Source of the DNA: Clostridiaceae bacterium DTU079
Lineage (GTDB): Bacteria; Bacillota; Clostridia; Acetivibrionales; Acetivibrionaceae
Assembly (NCBI GenBank): GCA_001512505.1
Contig: LFSC01000014.1
Coordinates: forward strand, 1-64,000
Direction of reading: 5' to 3'
DNA length: 64,000 nt
Shown piece after piece: positions 29,332 to 40,325 of this stretch. The first letter of the stretch is position 1, and the number at the start of each line of letters is the position of its first letter. The notes below the pieces were generated by a model that searched no databases, was not told the origin of the DNA, and saw only the letters and a list, made by a program, of their open reading frames with translations. A program made the position numbers and the translations under genes.

Positions 29332-30288
29332 CTATAAGACTTCTCTAATCTCCTTTATCAATGCGTTTTTGATTTCATTTATATCTCCCTTAACGGTGCA
29401 CCCGGCTGCCCTTACATGACCGCCGCCGGAATGCCTGTTTGCTATGCTGGAGACGTCAACATAAGATTTGGACCTAAAGTTAATCTTGTATTCATCATCT
29501 CCACGCTGCCTTATCAATATTGATACTTCTACCCCTTCAATATTTCTTCCTATGTTCACCAAACCATCGCAGTCTTCTTCCACAGCACCGATACTTTTCA
29601 GCATTTCATCGGTGATATAAATAAAAGCCAACTTTCCGTTTTCAAGCAACTCCATATTATCAATTGCCTTACCCATAAGCTTTACCTTGGGTAGTGATGT
29701 GGTTTCAAACACCAGTTGAGATATATTGGCCACATCCACACCGTTGTTGATAAGGTCTGCAGAAATTTGATGAGTGATTGGTGTGGTATTGCTGTATCTA
29801 AATCCTCCGGTATCTGTAGCTATTGCAACATAAAGGCAAGTTGCCATGTCCTTGTCAAGGGCTATACCCATCATTTTAATGAGCTGATATATTATTTCCC
29901 CTACAGCCGAAGAGCTCACCTTCACAAGATTCAACCGGGCAAACTCGGTATTTGTGGTATGATGGTCTATATTTACGGTTTTGTCTGCCTCCTCAAAAAT
30001 AGCAATCCTTCTTCCCAGCCTTTCCAAATCCCCGGTATCCAGTGCCAATACTAGCTCATACTTATCGGGCTTTTCACCGTAAACCTGAGCAGACTCCCTT
30101 CCGGGCAAAAAACTATAGATAGAAGGTATTTCCTCTTCGAGATAAACCGTCACAACCTTATCCATTGTCCTAAGTGCAATAGCCAATGCCAGACTTGAGC
30201 CAAGCGCGTCCCCGTCTGCCGAAACATGGGGTAAAATTGCAATTCTTTCAGCTTCGTTTATTAGTTTTATAATCCTGTTCTCAACCAT
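29332..30288 (-). CDS. nrnA: DHH/DHHA1 phosphoesterase, NrnA-like oligoribonuclease
   Basis: HVSADGDALGSSLAL, NIDHHTTN, SGGGHVRAAG. Confidence 0.92.
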   Translation of the reverse strand: MVENRIIKLINEAERIAILPHVSADGDALGSSLALAIALRTMDKVVTVYLEEEIPSIYSFLPGRESAQVYGEKPDKYELVLALDTGDLERLGRRIAIFEEADKTVNIDHHTTNTEFARLNLVKVSSSAVGEIIYQLIKMMGIALDKDMATCLYVAIATDTGGFRYSNTTPITHQISADLINNGVDVANISQLVFETTSLPKVKLMGKAIDNMELLENGKLAFIYITDEMLKSIGAVEEDCDGLVNIGRNIEGVEVSILIRQRGDDEYKINFRSKSYVDVSSIANRHSGGGHVRAAGCTVKGDINEIKNALIKEIREVL

Positions 30289-30340
30289 TTTCTACCTCTC
30301 AACAAGCATTATAGAAACAGTGTCTTTTGCATTTTAAGAC

Positions 30341-30703
30341 TCATTCCTGATTTTGCGTTGTCTCACTGATGAGCTTTGTAATATAAGCTCCCTGCTCAAT
30401 GGAATTATCAATCTCAAAATGAATCTCCGGCGTGTATCTCAGCTGTATTCTATGGCCAATTTCCCGTCGGATAAAACCTGCAGCACTTTTAAGACCTTCC
30501 AAAGAACTGTTTTTATCCTCATCATTACCCATGATACTGACATAAACCTTTGCATAACGAAGGTCCTTCGTAACATTAACATGGGTAATGCTTATAAGCT
30601 TGGAAAGCCTTGGATCCTTCAGTTCGTTTTGTATTATATTGCTTATTTCCCTTTTTATCTCCTCAGATATACGTGCGATTCTGTCCATATCAAACACTCC
30701 CAA
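30341..30703 (-). CDS. rbfA: Ribosome-binding factor A
   Basis: MDRIARISEEIKREISNIIQNELKDPRL; synteny infB-rbfA-nrnA-truB-ribF. Confidence 0.95.
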   Translation of the reverse strand: MGVFDMDRIARISEEIKREISNIIQNELKDPRLSKLISITHVNVTKDLRYAKVYVSIMGNDEDKNSSLEGLKSAAGFIRREIGHRIQLRYTPEIHFEIDNSIEQGAYITKLISETTQNQE

Positions 30704-30744
30704 TACTGCACAACAATTTTCTGAATATGTTCTGCAATTATTTT

Positions 30745-33700
30745 TTAGTTCTTTACCTCTTCAATGGAAAATGCCTCAATAACGTCCCCTTCTTTGATGT
30801 CATTAAACTTTTCTATAGATAATCCGCATTCAAAGCCCTGAGCAACCTCTTTGACATCATCCTTAAATCTCTTTAATGATGCAAGTTTTCCTTCATGAAT
30901 GACAATGCCATCCCTGACCAGCCTTATATCGGAGTTTCTAACAATTTTCCCGTCGGTGACATAACCTCCGCCGATGGTACCTATTCCGGAAACCTTGAAT
31001 ATCTGCCTGATTTCCACATGTCCAAGAACAACCTCTCTATAAGTCGGGTCAAGCATTCCTTTCATGGCAGACTGTATATCTTCAATTGCGTCGTATATTA
31101 TTCTATAAAGTCTCAAATCAACGCCTGCGTCCTTTGCCGCATCTATTACCTTAGAAGAAGGTCTCACATTGAAACCGATTATTATGGCATTGGATACCTG
31201 TGCCAAAGTTACATCGGATTCGGTAACAGCACCCACTGCACCGTGAATAATCTTGATCCTCACTTCATCATTGCTGAGCTTCTCCAGCGACTGTTTAACA
31301 GCCTCAACAGACCCCTGAACATCAGCCTTAACAATTATATTAAGTTCCTTAACCTTTCCTTCTTTAATCTGATTAAACAAATCCTCCAGTGAAACCCTGG
31401 CAGTTGCTTTCAATTGCTGTTCTCTTTGCTTGAGCTTCCTCTTTTCCACTAGATGCTTTGCCACTTTTTCGTCGGTAACCGCATGGAAAATTTGTCCTGC
31501 TTCAGGTACTTCCGGCAAACCGAGAATCTCCACCGGAGTGGATGGACCGGCTTTTTTAATTCTGCGGCCTTTATCGTCTGTCATAGCCCTGATTCTTCCG
31601 AAGGTAACACCGGTTATTATGGAATCCCCCGTATTCAAAGTTCCCCTCTGCACCAGCAAGGTGGCTATAGGTCCTTTATCCTTGTCAAGTCTTGCTTCTA
31701 TAACAGTTCCCTTAGCCTGTTTATTGGGATTGGCCTTAAGATCGTTCATATCTGCAACAAGAAGTACCATTTCAAGTAAACTGTCTATATTAATTCTCTT
31801 CTTAGCAGAAACCTCAACACAAATGGTATCGCCACCCCATTCTTCCGGAACCAGGCCATATTCCGTCAATTCCTGCTTAACCCTTTCCGAATTTGCAGCC
31901 GGTTTGTCAATTTTATTAATTGCAACTATAATATTAACATTTGCAGCCTTTGCATGGTTTATTGCTTCAACGGTTTGAGGCATAACACCGTCATCGGCAG
32001 CCACAACAAGTATTGCTATATCGGTAACCTGCGCTCCTCTAGCTCTCATGGCCGTAAATGCCTCGTGTCCCGGGGTATCGAGGAATGTGATATTTCTATT
32101 ATTTATTTTAACCATATATGCACCGATATGCTGTGTAATTCCACCGGCTTCACTATCAATAACATTTGTCTGCTTTATGGCATCCAAAAGGGATGTCTTA
32201 CCATGGTCAACATGTCCCATTACAACCACTACCGGCGGTCTTGGCACAGCTTCCGGATCATTGGCATCATCGCTGTCATCAAAGAGAATATCTTCTTCGC
32301 TGATAACAACTTCCTTCTCCGCTTTTACCCCAAATTCATCAGCCACGATTGCTGCCGTATCAAAATCAACCTCTTGATTTAGTGTTGCCATAATACCAAA
32401 GGACATTAACTTCTTTATTACTTCAGCAGAGGTCTTTTTAAGAGCTTCAGCCAGTTCCTTGACCGTTAAAACCTCCGGAATTTTTATTGAAGTAAGCACA
32501 GCCTTAGGAGGAATATATTTTTCTTCTTTTTTCTCTTCTTTCTTTGCCTTTTTTATCTTCCTCTTGCCTTTCATGCCGTCAACAAAGAGATCATCCAATT
32601 CAAAGTCATTTGACAATACCTCGGATACGCCCTTCTTTGCGGTAAGAACACTCTTTAAAACCTTGCTGTTGTTTTTGGTTTTCATTTGTTTGGCTGATTC
32701 TTTCTTAAATTCCCTTTTTGTATCTTTTTCCACATCCTTGTTCAGTTCCCGTCTTTCCGCTCTCTGTGAATTCATTTCCTCTTTTTGAGAAGCTGTAAGT
32801 TCAACCTTGGGAATATCTAAACGCTTACTTGCCGTACGGTTCATATCCTGACCCCTGTCACCGAAAGAAGCAGTTTTTTCTTTTGATCCAAAATTATCAT
32901 CCTTCGGACGGTTATTATCGTTTTTATTGTCTTTATTATAATTGCCGTCCCTTTTAAAATTGGCATCCTTCCTATGACCGCTGTCTTTTTTATCATTCTT
33001 CTTTATATCATTATTATAACCGCTCTTTTTATTTTCATTGGCTTTAAAGTCCTTCTTTTTATTATCATTCTTCACATTATCAACAATTGGTTCGGCAGAT
33101 GGCTGATTGCTCTGAACATTAACCGTCTTGTGAGCAACATCCATATCCTTTTTCTCTTCTTCTCTCTTCATCTGTGCATTAACACTATTATTCAAAGTGT
33201 CCGGCTTAACCTGGGTATCCAAAGCCTCATTCTTAACCGATTTATTCACAGCATCATCCTTTATTGAATCATCTTTAACTGCTTCAGTTTTGTTACTGCT
33301 TACTATTTCTTTATTATTCCCAACTTGGCTGTTATCCTTGATATCAGCATGTGATTTTAAACCCACCCCTTTATCAACAGGAGCCGTTGTATCCTTTATT
33401 TCTGTCATTGTCTCTATTTTTTCCTTCTCCATCGTCTTACCTTTATCTATCACCTTATTATTTTCCTTAGCCTGAATTTCTTTCTTTTCATTTTCTACCA
33501 TTTTTTTATAATCCGGTTTGGTATCTCTCACAAAACCAGGCCTTAAACCTGAATTAGAGCTTGCTACCTTTACAAAATCATTTCGTTTTCGCTTTCCTTC
33601 CTTTTTTGAATCCTTCTGACCGGCAGGTTCATTATCCTTTTCCGATTCCTGTGAATCCAGATAAATCTCTGTGGTTCTGATTATTCTCGGTGCCTTTTTG

Positions 33701-33987
33701 GCTCCTTTTTTCATTTCAACATTTTGCTGAATAATTTGAGGAGCGGAAGTAGTCTTTTTTTCTTCGGTATCAGATTTATCCTCATTATGTCTAATAACAC
33801 CAATATGATCATATAATGCTTCAAGTTGATCCTCTTCCAGAAGACTCATATGGTTTTTAACTTCTATATTTATTTCCGCCAATTTTTCCATCAGCCTTTT
33901 GCTTGTTGTATTAAGCTCTTTTGCAATCTCATATACTCTTTTTTTCGTCAATAGATTCACCCCCGCATCCAATTTTTTCATCATCAA
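30745..33987 (-). CDS. infB: Translation initiation factor IF-2 with long charged, low-complexity N-terminal linker; start probably at/near [14 protein letters not shown]
   Basis: [41 protein letters not shown]2_N motif. Confidence 0.96.
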   Translation of the reverse strand: MMMKKLDAGVNLLTKKRVYEIAKELNTTSKRLMEKLAEINIEVKNHMSLLEEDQLEALYDHIGVIRHNEDKSDTEEKKTTSAPQIIQQNVEMKKGAKKAPRIIRTTEIYLDSQESEKDNEPAGQKDSKKEGKRKRNDFVKVASSNSGLRPGFVRDTKPDYKKMVENEKKEIQAKENNKVIDKGKTMEKEKIETMTEIKDTTAPVDKGVGLKSHADIKDNSQVGNNKEIVSSNKTEAVKDDSIKDDAVNKSVKNEALDTQVKPDTLNNSVNAQMKREEEKKDMDVAHKTVNVQSNQPSAEPIVDNVKNDNKKKDFKANENKKSGYNNDIKKNDKKDSGHRKDANFKRDGNYNKDNKNDNNRPKDDNFGSKEKTASFGDRGQDMNRTASKRLDIPKVELTASQKEEMNSQRAERRELNKDVEKDTKREFKKESAKQMKTKNNSKVLKSVLTAKKGVSEVLSNDFELDDLFVDGMKGKRKIKKAKKEEKKEEKYIPPKAVLTSIKIPEVLTVKELAEALKKTSAEVIKKLMSFGIMATLNQEVDFDTAAIVADEFGVKAEKEVVISEEDILFDDSDDANDPEAVPRPPVVVVMGHVDHGKTSLLDAIKQTNVIDSEAGGITQHIGAYMVKINNRNITFLDTPGHEAFTAMRARGAQVTDIAILVVAADDGVMPQTVEAINHAKAANVNIIVAINKIDKPAANSERVKQELTEYGLVPEEWGGDTICVEVSAKKRINIDSLLEMVLLVADMNDLKANPNKQAKGTVIEARLDKDKGPIATLLVQRGTLNTGDSIITGVTFGRIRAMTDDKGRRIKKAGPSTPVEILGLPEVPEAGQIFHAVTDEKVAKHLVEKRKLKQREQQLKATARVSLEDLFNQIKEGKVKELNIIVKADVQGSVEAVKQSLEKLSNDEVRIKIIHGAVGAVTESDVTLAQVSNAIIIGFNVRPSSKVIDAAKDAGVDLRLYRIIYDAIEDIQSAMKGMLDPTYREVVLGHVEIRQIFKVSGIGTIGGGYVTDGKIVRNSDIRLVRDGIVIHEGKLASLKRFKDDVKEVAQGFECGLSIEKFNDIKEGDVIEAFSIEEVKN

Positions 33988-34285
33988 TCAATTGCAATAT
34001 CCGTTTTGAAAATCCCAATTCCTGTATAGCTATCACCGACCTTAAATCCTTACCGATAAATTTGCCCAATAACTCCTTTTTACCGAAGATTCTTATATTT
34101 ATATTATAATAACGACAGGCATCCGTAAACTTTTTTTTTGTGTTGGGTGAAGCATCCTCCGCTACAATTACCAAGCTTACCTTTCCTGCCTTTATAGCCC
34201 TTTCACATGTCTCATCCCCTGAGACCAGCTTATTTGCTTTTCTTGCCAAGCCCAAAAAAGAGTATATTCTTTCAGACATTACCAT
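33929..34285 (-). CDS. ylxQ: L7Ae/YlxQ family ribosomal protein-like
   Basis: [45 protein letters not shown]. Confidence 0.88.
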   Translation of the reverse strand: MVMSERIYSFLGLARKANKLVSGDETCERAIKAGKVSLVIVAEDASPNTKKKFTDACRYYNINIRIFGKKELLGKFIGKDLRSVIAIQELGFSKRILQLIDDEKIGCGGESIDEKKSI

Positions 34286-34547
34286 CCTCCAGATCTTTTT
34301 TCAAAGATTCATATATCTCCTCATTAATAGATGTCTCAAAAGCCCTTTCAAGCCGCTTTCCCTTTCTTGCTTTTTCAAAGCAAGAAAGGCTTCTACAGAT
34401 GTATGCACCTCTTCCCGGCTTTTTACCCGTAAAATCAATGGATATTTCATTTTCCTTGTTCTTCACAACTCTAATCAGCTCTTTTTTTGGCTTCATCTCC
34501 TGACATCCAAGGCACATTCTCATTGGAATCTTTTTTTGTTTCAACAC
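34272..34547 (-). CDS. ylxR: YlxR family RNA-binding protein
   Basis: RMCLGCQEMKPKKELIRVV, GKKPGRGAYIC. Confidence 0.92.
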   Translation of the reverse strand: MLKQKKIPMRMCLGCQEMKPKKELIRVVKNKENEISIDFTGKKPGRGAYICRSLSCFEKARKGKRLERAFETSINEEIYESLKKDLEDGNV

Positions 34548-34633
34548 TCATCACATCCCAAATAATACTATTTGTGATATCACCAAAAAATATAATATAT
34601 TTCTGCTATTTTATTGTTTAAACCTAAAATCCT

Positions 34634-35845
34634 CTATTCATCGGATTCGTCAACAAAATCCTTTTCGTCTTCATCCAGAGTGTTTTCAGCCTCTTCATAA
34701 TTTTCATAATACTCTGCCGGATTATATCCCTGATCGCTGTAAGAGTTGTCTTCTCCATCATTTAAAGCATTGTAGCTGCCGTCGAAATTCAAGAGCTGTT
34801 GTTCAATAGTTGCTCTAAGCTGAGATTCACTCTTTATATCAATTTTCCATCCGGTAAGCTTTGCAGCAAGCCTTGCGTTCTGCCCTTCTTTTCCTATTGC
34901 CAATGACAGCTGGAAATCCGGTACAGTCACCTTTGCACTCTTTTCTTCTTCATTTACGTCCACTCTTACCACTTTTGCCGGGCTAAGGCTACTGGAAATG
35001 TATTCCTGAATATTGCTGCTCCACTTTATTATATCTATCTTTTCGCCCCTCAGCTCATCAACAATAGCCTGAACCCTGGTACCCTTTTGACCCACACAGG
35101 CACCGACGGGGTCTACATTATCGTCCTTGGAGAAAACCGCAATTTTCGTTCTTGATCCCGGCTCTCTTGAAATACTCCTGATCTCTACTATTCCCTCATA
35201 GATTTCCGGAACTTCAAGCTCAAAAAGTCTTTTAACTATTCCGGGATGCGTTCTTGAAACTATAATCTGAGGACCTTTTGTGGTTTTCTTAACCTCAATT
35301 ATATACGTCTTTATACGGTCATTAAATTTATATTCTTCACCCGGTATTTGCTCTGAGAGCGGCAGAATTGCCTCGGCTTTTCCAAGGTCAATAATCACGT
35401 TTTTCCTTTCCGTCCTTTGAACAATCCCGGTAACAATCTCGCCTTCCTTATTGGAAAATTCATTAAAAATAATTCCTCTTTCAGCTTCCCTGATTCGTTG
35501 AACAACCACCTGTTTGGCTGTTTGAGCAGCTATTCTTCCGAATTTTCTCGGTGTAACCTCTATCTCAACCACATCGTTTTCTTCAAGCCCAGGATTGATT
35601 TTCTTTGCATTTTCAACCGATATTTCCAGCAAATCATTCTGAGGATTACTGGTAACCTTCTTCAAGGCAAATACCTTAAAATCACCGGTCTGACGGTCAA
35701 TAAAAACCTTCACGTTTTGTGACGAGCCAAAGCTTCTCTTATATGCCGATATAAGAGCAGCCTCAATGGCTTCAATTATAACTTCTTTATCAATCCCCTT
35801 GTCTTTTTCCAACTGCTCCAATGCATGAATCAAATCCGCACTCAT
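34634..35845 (-). CDS. nusA: Transcription termination/antitermination protein NusA
   Basis: EQLEKDKGIDKEVIIEAIEAALISAYKR, S1/KH features, GPQIIVSRTHPG, GACVGQKGTRVQAI. Confidence 0.95.
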   Translation of the reverse strand: MSADLIHALEQLEKDKGIDKEVIIEAIEAALISAYKRSFGSSQNVKVFIDRQTGDFKVFALKKVTSNPQNDLLEISVENAKKINPGLEENDVVEIEVTPRKFGRIAAQTAKQVVVQRIREAERGIIFNEFSNKEGEIVTGIVQRTERKNVIIDLGKAEAILPLSEQIPGEEYKFNDRIKTYIIEVKKTTKGPQIIVSRTHPGIVKRLFELEVPEIYEGIVEIRSISREPGSRTKIAVFSKDDNVDPVGACVGQKGTRVQAIVDELRGEKIDIIKWSSNIQEYISSSLSPAKVVRVDVNEEEKSAKVTVPDFQLSLAIGKEGQNARLAAKLTGWKIDIKSESQLRATIEQQLLNFDGSYNALNDGEDNSYSDQGYNPAEYYENYEEAENTLDEDEKDFVDESDE

Positions 35846-36006
35846 TTTTTTAGATCCTCCTTATTTAGTTTTCATGTTATATAATATCCAATATCAATCA
35901 GGAGCGCACATTTTAAAATTATATTTTTAACTAAAGTTAAACTTGACGGTTTTCACAATATTACCAACTACGTGGCAAACATTATAAAATTAAATTACAA
36001 ATAAAG

Positions 36007-36516
36007 TTAGAACTTAATCAATCTTCTTACCAATGCAATTTTATCGCGTTCAAACTCCATTTTTTCTCCGTTTTCTTTTTCTATAAGAATCACAGAGCTG
36101 TTATGACCCAATAGCTTTCCTTCAAATATCTTTTTATCGTCAATAGGTTTAAAAAGCTTGATTTCAACCATCTCTCCCTTGAACCGTTCAAAATCACTGT
36201 CCTTCTTTAACGGCCGGTCTAAACCTGGAGAAGACACTTCGAGAAAGTATTTCTGCGGTATGGGATCTTCCCTATCCAAAATATCACTTATTTCTTCACT
36301 TACAATCTTACAGTCGTCAATAGTTATACCTCCCGGTTTATCAATATAGATCCGCAAAAAATAATTGGATCCCTCCTTTATGAACTCAACATCAACCAGT
36401 TCAAAGGAGTGTTTATCAACTATGGGAGTAGCAAATTTTGTAACCAACTCTTCTATTTTCTTTTTTGTCATATTAACCTCCAGTAGAATTAACCAATAAA
36501 ATCTCAGGGGCATCAA
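36007..36516 (-). CDS. rimP: Ribosome maturation factor RimP; likely start at MTKKKIEEL (~36471)
   Basis: RIYIDKPGGITIDDCKIVSEEISDILD, YFLEVSSPGLDRPLK. Confidence 0.94.
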   Translation of the reverse strand: MMPLRFYWLILLEVNMTKKKIEELVTKFATPIVDKHSFELVDVEFIKEGSNYFLRIYIDKPGGITIDDCKIVSEEISDILDREDPIPQKYFLEVSSPGLDRPLKKDSDFERFKGEMVEIKLFKPIDDKKIFEGKLLGHNSSVILIEKENGEKMEFERDKIALVRRLIKF

Positions 36517-36574
36517 GCCCCTAAATCTTAAAGTACATTGCTTCGTAAAATTCCAAGTAGTTCAAATTAATACG

Positions 36575-36600
36575 AAAGAGTGGGAATGACCCACTCTTTA
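36575..36600 (-). terminator. Hairpin terminator downstream of xynY
   Basis: AAAGAGTGGG-tcatt-CCCACTCTTT on minus strand. Confidence 0.65.
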
Positions 36601-36709
36601 CCTTAAGTTACTATTTGCTTTAGTCCAGAAGTATTATATCATTATTATTTGTAAATATCAACATTTTATTAGCAATTAATTATATTTTATAGTTTGACCG
36701 AGATTTACA

Positions 36710-39700
36710 CTATTCATGGAAGAAATACGGAAGAGCATCATAAATATAATGTCTTACATATCCCCACCAGTGTGTAAGGCCCGGAGCTACAAGGAAGTAG
36801 AAATTACCCTTGGAAAAATCCGAAGTATATACAAATTGCGGCTTCGTTTTCATAGCTTCAATTTGCGGTACCATATTATTATATGCAATATCCTCGGTAC
36901 CTGTGGCTGCCAATACGAAGTACTGTCTATTTGAATATCCGAAATTATTTATTGATGTAACAAGGGCATTAGCTTTATCCTGACCGGAATTTCCAGCCCA
37001 GTAATCTCCGCTGAGAGGCATAAAGTATGCAACGTAATCAAGGCAGTTAGCCATTACCGTCCATGTTGTCAAACCTCCCATTGAGAATCCTCCAAAGGCT
37101 CTGTGCATTCTGGAAGCTTTAATTCCCTCAGGAGTTGTTGACTCTGCATAAGTAGAGTACTTGCCTTCTACAAAGGGAATTACATTTGCCTTGAATTCCT
37201 GATAGAAATTCTGAGCTGTGCAGTTTCCGCCATTGAAGGTAGGTGTTACCACAATCAATGGCTCAAGCTCGCCATTCATAATCATGTGGTCAAGGATACG
37301 GTGCAAATTAACATCGTTGCTAAAAATCGTATTTTCGTTTTCTCCTCCGCCATGCATGAGGTAGAAAATATTATATTTTTTGCTTGGGTCATAACCGTAA
37401 GGAAGATATACATTTAGACTCTTGGTTCCGTTTATCCCTGTATATGTTTCCTTTACAATTCTTCCCGGCTGTGGGCACTGATTCAAATAAGAGTTCGGAG
37501 CGGGACGATATTGTAAAGCAGCATCGTAATTAAAAGGAGGTTTTTCAGGGTCATTATTTCCCGGATCATTATTTTCATCTACAGGAAATTTGTCAATTTT
37601 TCTTAAAACGTAACGTTTAACAAGAGTCACGTCCATGCTGTCTACTGATCCGTCCCGGTTAACGTCAGCTGCAGCTTTAGTCTCTTCATCGGGAACAATT
37701 TTTCTCAGTACAATTCTCTTTAATATTGTTAAGTCCAAGGAGTCAATAGAACCGTCATCGTTTAAATCTCCATACGTAATTTTTTTAGGATCTGCAGGTC
37801 CGGTTATTACAGTTCCTGCAACCGCTCCGATTGCTTCATCAATATAAAAATCAATGGTATCATCGGCTGTTTCCACATAAACATACATATCACTTGCATC
37901 TGAAGGAATTGTGAATTGCGGGTTATACAAGTGAACCCATTGATTGGGGCCTACCGTCTTCTCAGCTATAGTATCATAATGAGGATCACCGTTTGAATCT
38001 ACATATTGAAGCTTCATGTAGAACGTTGTGGAAGCAGCACCTTGCTTAAACATTGCAACAGTACTGAAGCAATATTTATTCCCGGGCTTATATGTTCTGG
38101 CACTTAATGCCCGCTGTGCTCCGTTCCATGCAGCTGTACGATTATTGACCAAAAGGGACTGTGAACCTTTATATGCTGCACTGCTGCTTGTCTGAACTTG
38201 CGCAGCTCCTCTACCGGTCCATTGGCCCAAACTGCCTTCGAAGGTATCATGGTAATAATATCCGTTTTCATCCGGCTCCTCTGGGTTGCCTCCGCCACCG
38301 CCGCCAACCGGATTGTCACCGTCTCCCCATTCGGACTGAGGAATAATTGAAGCTACTGCATTATAGGCTGCCTTAGGTTGATTGCTTCCGTCAAATAAAA
38401 GAGGTGCATTTTGTGAACCGAGCCAGGTATTGGAATCATTAGGTCCCCATACACAAACAGCCGTAACCTTTCCTTTGCTGGAATTATTATTTATATCGAC
38501 TGCCGCCTGGAAAACGGCTTTATATTTGTCAGCCTGCTGCTGGAAGCTAAATTTACCGCTTTCAGTACTTACATCAAGCTCGGTAATCTGAACATCACAA
38601 CCGATATTTATATATTTCTGCAGAGCTGCTTTATAATTCTGTATACCTGAAAATCCATTCATATCCGAATTGATATGGGATTGCATTCCCACACCGTCAA
38701 GTAAGCCCTTGTTGTATAAAGATGCACACATTGAAGCAATACAGTCTCTCTTATGGTCCCAATATTCGTTGTAATCGTTGTAATAAAGTTTACAATTTGC
38801 CGGAGCATATTTTCTTGCATATGTAAATGCTTTCTCAATAAACTTGTTGTCCCCGTAAATTTGAACCCATGGAGATCTTCCGTTTCCGTATCCCGGCTCT
38901 CTTGCACCGCCGTAATTTCTGGTCCTGTTGGAATCATCACTTACTGCCTCATTAACGACGTCATAAGCATAAAGATTTAATGACGGATACTGTCTTTGTA
39001 TTTCAGCAAACATATTCTTTATGTAGCTTTCCAAACGCTGATCCATAACCGATTGAGATACCCAGCTACCGTTATCCTGGAAATTGCTCTTGAAGAACCA
39101 TTGTGGTGTCTGGCTGTGCCATACTAATGTATGACCTCTGACGGCTATATTATTTTTTGCACAGAAGTTTAATATACTTGCAGCACGGTTCAAAGATACT
39201 CTGATATTTGTATTGGTTGAACCGGATTGAACCAGTGTGGCATCAGGCTTCATTTCGTTCTCACAAGTGATACTGTTAAACTCTCTTATAATCATTGCAG
39301 TTATAGATGAATTGTTTACCGTTCCGGAGTTAAGTACCGAACCTACTCTGAAATACTTTGCATATATATCCTTCAATACTCGATTACCTGCTGCAGATGC
39401 TGTATTTGATCCTACTATTCTCTTCTGAGTTACGGTCACATCGTCAAAAATGAAATCCGAAGTGCTGTTGGTTGTGATATATAAAGTGATATCCAATGCA
39501 GTTTTCGGTGCTTTATATTTTGTTGAAAGTTCTACCCATTCTCCTGCTGCAGCATCCTTGGTTGCAATTACTTTTGTAATTCTCTCTTCCGTTTCTGCAT
39601 CCAGATAGCTCAAAGAAAGCTTAAAGGTTTCCACATCAGTACCTTCATGCTTTGCATAAATGCTGTAATTGTACTCAATGCCACCATCAAGATAAAAACC

Positions 39701-39961
39701 TTTTTGTGAATAGGCTCCGTCTTCTTCACTGGAGCGGTTTGATACCATCATACCCCTTGATGCATTATTACCTTGGTTTTCAACAGCATTTAATACCGTG
39801 TCGACTCCTAAATTACACCACCCGTCATAGTCAACCTCAAAATTGTCGTAAACAAGCTCGTAATCGGCAAATAATATCCCTGTATTAAAGGGCAATACGG
39901 AAAACACGCCGATTAACAAAATTATGGCCGTTAATTTCGCCAAAAAACTTTTGATTCTCAT
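36710..39961 (-). CDS. xynY: Cellulosomal xylanase/feruloyl esterase: signal peptide - CBM22 - GH10 - CBM22 - type I dockerin - CE1 (XynY architecture)
   Basis: GH10: VRGHTLVWHSQTPQWFF, DVVNEAV, QITELDVST; dockerin duplicated GDLNDDGSIDSLDLTILKRIVLRK / ADVNRDGSVDSMDVTLVKRYVLRK; CE1: YLMHGGGEN, GGFSMGG. Confidence 0.95.
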   Translation of the reverse strand: MRIKSFLAKLTAIILLIGVFSVLPFNTGILFADYELVYDNFEVDYDGWCNLGVDTVLNAVENQGNNASRGMMVSNRSSEEDGAYSQKGFYLDGGIEYNYSIYAKHEGTDVETFKLSLSYLDAETEERITKVIATKDAAAGEWVELSTKYKAPKTALDITLYITTNSTSDFIFDDVTVTQKRIVGSNTASAAGNRVLKDIYAKYFRVGSVLNSGTVNNSSITAMIIREFNSITCENEMKPDATLVQSGSTNTNIRVSLNRAASILNFCAKNNIAVRGHTLVWHSQTPQWFFKSNFQDNGSWVSQSVMDQRLESYIKNMFAEIQRQYPSLNLYAYDVVNEAVSDDSNRTRNYGGAREPGYGNGRSPWVQIYGDNKFIEKAFTYARKYAPANCKLYYNDYNEYWDHKRDCIASMCASLYNKGLLDGVGMQSHINSDMNGFSGIQNYKAALQKYINIGCDVQITELDVSTESGKFSFQQQADKYKAVFQAAVDINNNSSKGKVTAVCVWGPNDSNTWLGSQNAPLLFDGSNQPKAAYNAVASIIPQSEWGDGDNPVGGGGGGNPEEPDENGYYYHDTFEGSLGQWTGRGAAQVQTSSSAAYKGSQSLLVNNRTAAWNGAQRALSARTYKPGNKYCFSTVAMFKQGAASTTFYMKLQYVDSNGDPHYDTIAEKTVGPNQWVHLYNPQFTIPSDASDMYVYVETADDTIDFYIDEAIGAVAGTVITGPADPKKITYGDLNDDGSIDSLDLTILKRIVLRKIVPDEETKAAADVNRDGSVDSMDVTLVKRYVLRKIDKFPVDENNDPGNNDPEKPPFNYDAALQYRPAPNSYLNQCPQPGRIVKETYTGINGTKSLNVYLPYGYDPSKKYNIFYLMHGGGENENTIFSNDVNLHRILDHMIMNGELEPLIVVTPTFNGGNCTAQNFYQEFKANVIPFVEGKYSTYAESTTPEGIKASRMHRAFGGFSMGGLTTWTVMANCLDYVAYFMPLSGDYWAGNSGQDKANALVTSINNFGYSNRQYFVLAATGTEDIAYNNMVPQIEAMKTKPQFVYTSDFSKGNFYFLVAPGLTHWWGYVRHYIYDALPYFFHE

Positions 39962-40129
39962 AACCTACCTCCCTTTAAAAAATTAAATAATATAAATTTA
40001 GCTATATACTTCTATTTTATTAATACGTAAGGAATATATTTTTTCGGTTGGGGATTTTAACTTTTTTTCGATTTTTTTTTACAAATTAGATTTTTAAGAA
40101 AAGCGACTTTCTTCCTATTTTCAACTTAT

Positions 40130-40290
40130 ATTCTAAGATATGAAATATTAAGTTTCACAAGTCCGGAGCCTGTTAATATATTATCAGATGAGAGCAAAAT
40201 TCGCTTCGAGCAAACTGATGCTTTGCCTCTTTTCTTTGTATTAACAGGCTCTATAACATGCTTCACCAAGGTTCTTGGTTATTTTCTTCA
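40130..40290 (+). repeat. Dispersed palindromic element, degenerate copy D
   Basis: TTAAGTTTCACAAGTCCGGAGCCTGTTAATA...GTATTAACAGGCTCTATAACATGCTTCAC. Confidence 0.7.
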
Positions 40291-40325
40291 AATATATATA
40301 TTCGAAAATTCTTTTTCAAACATCT

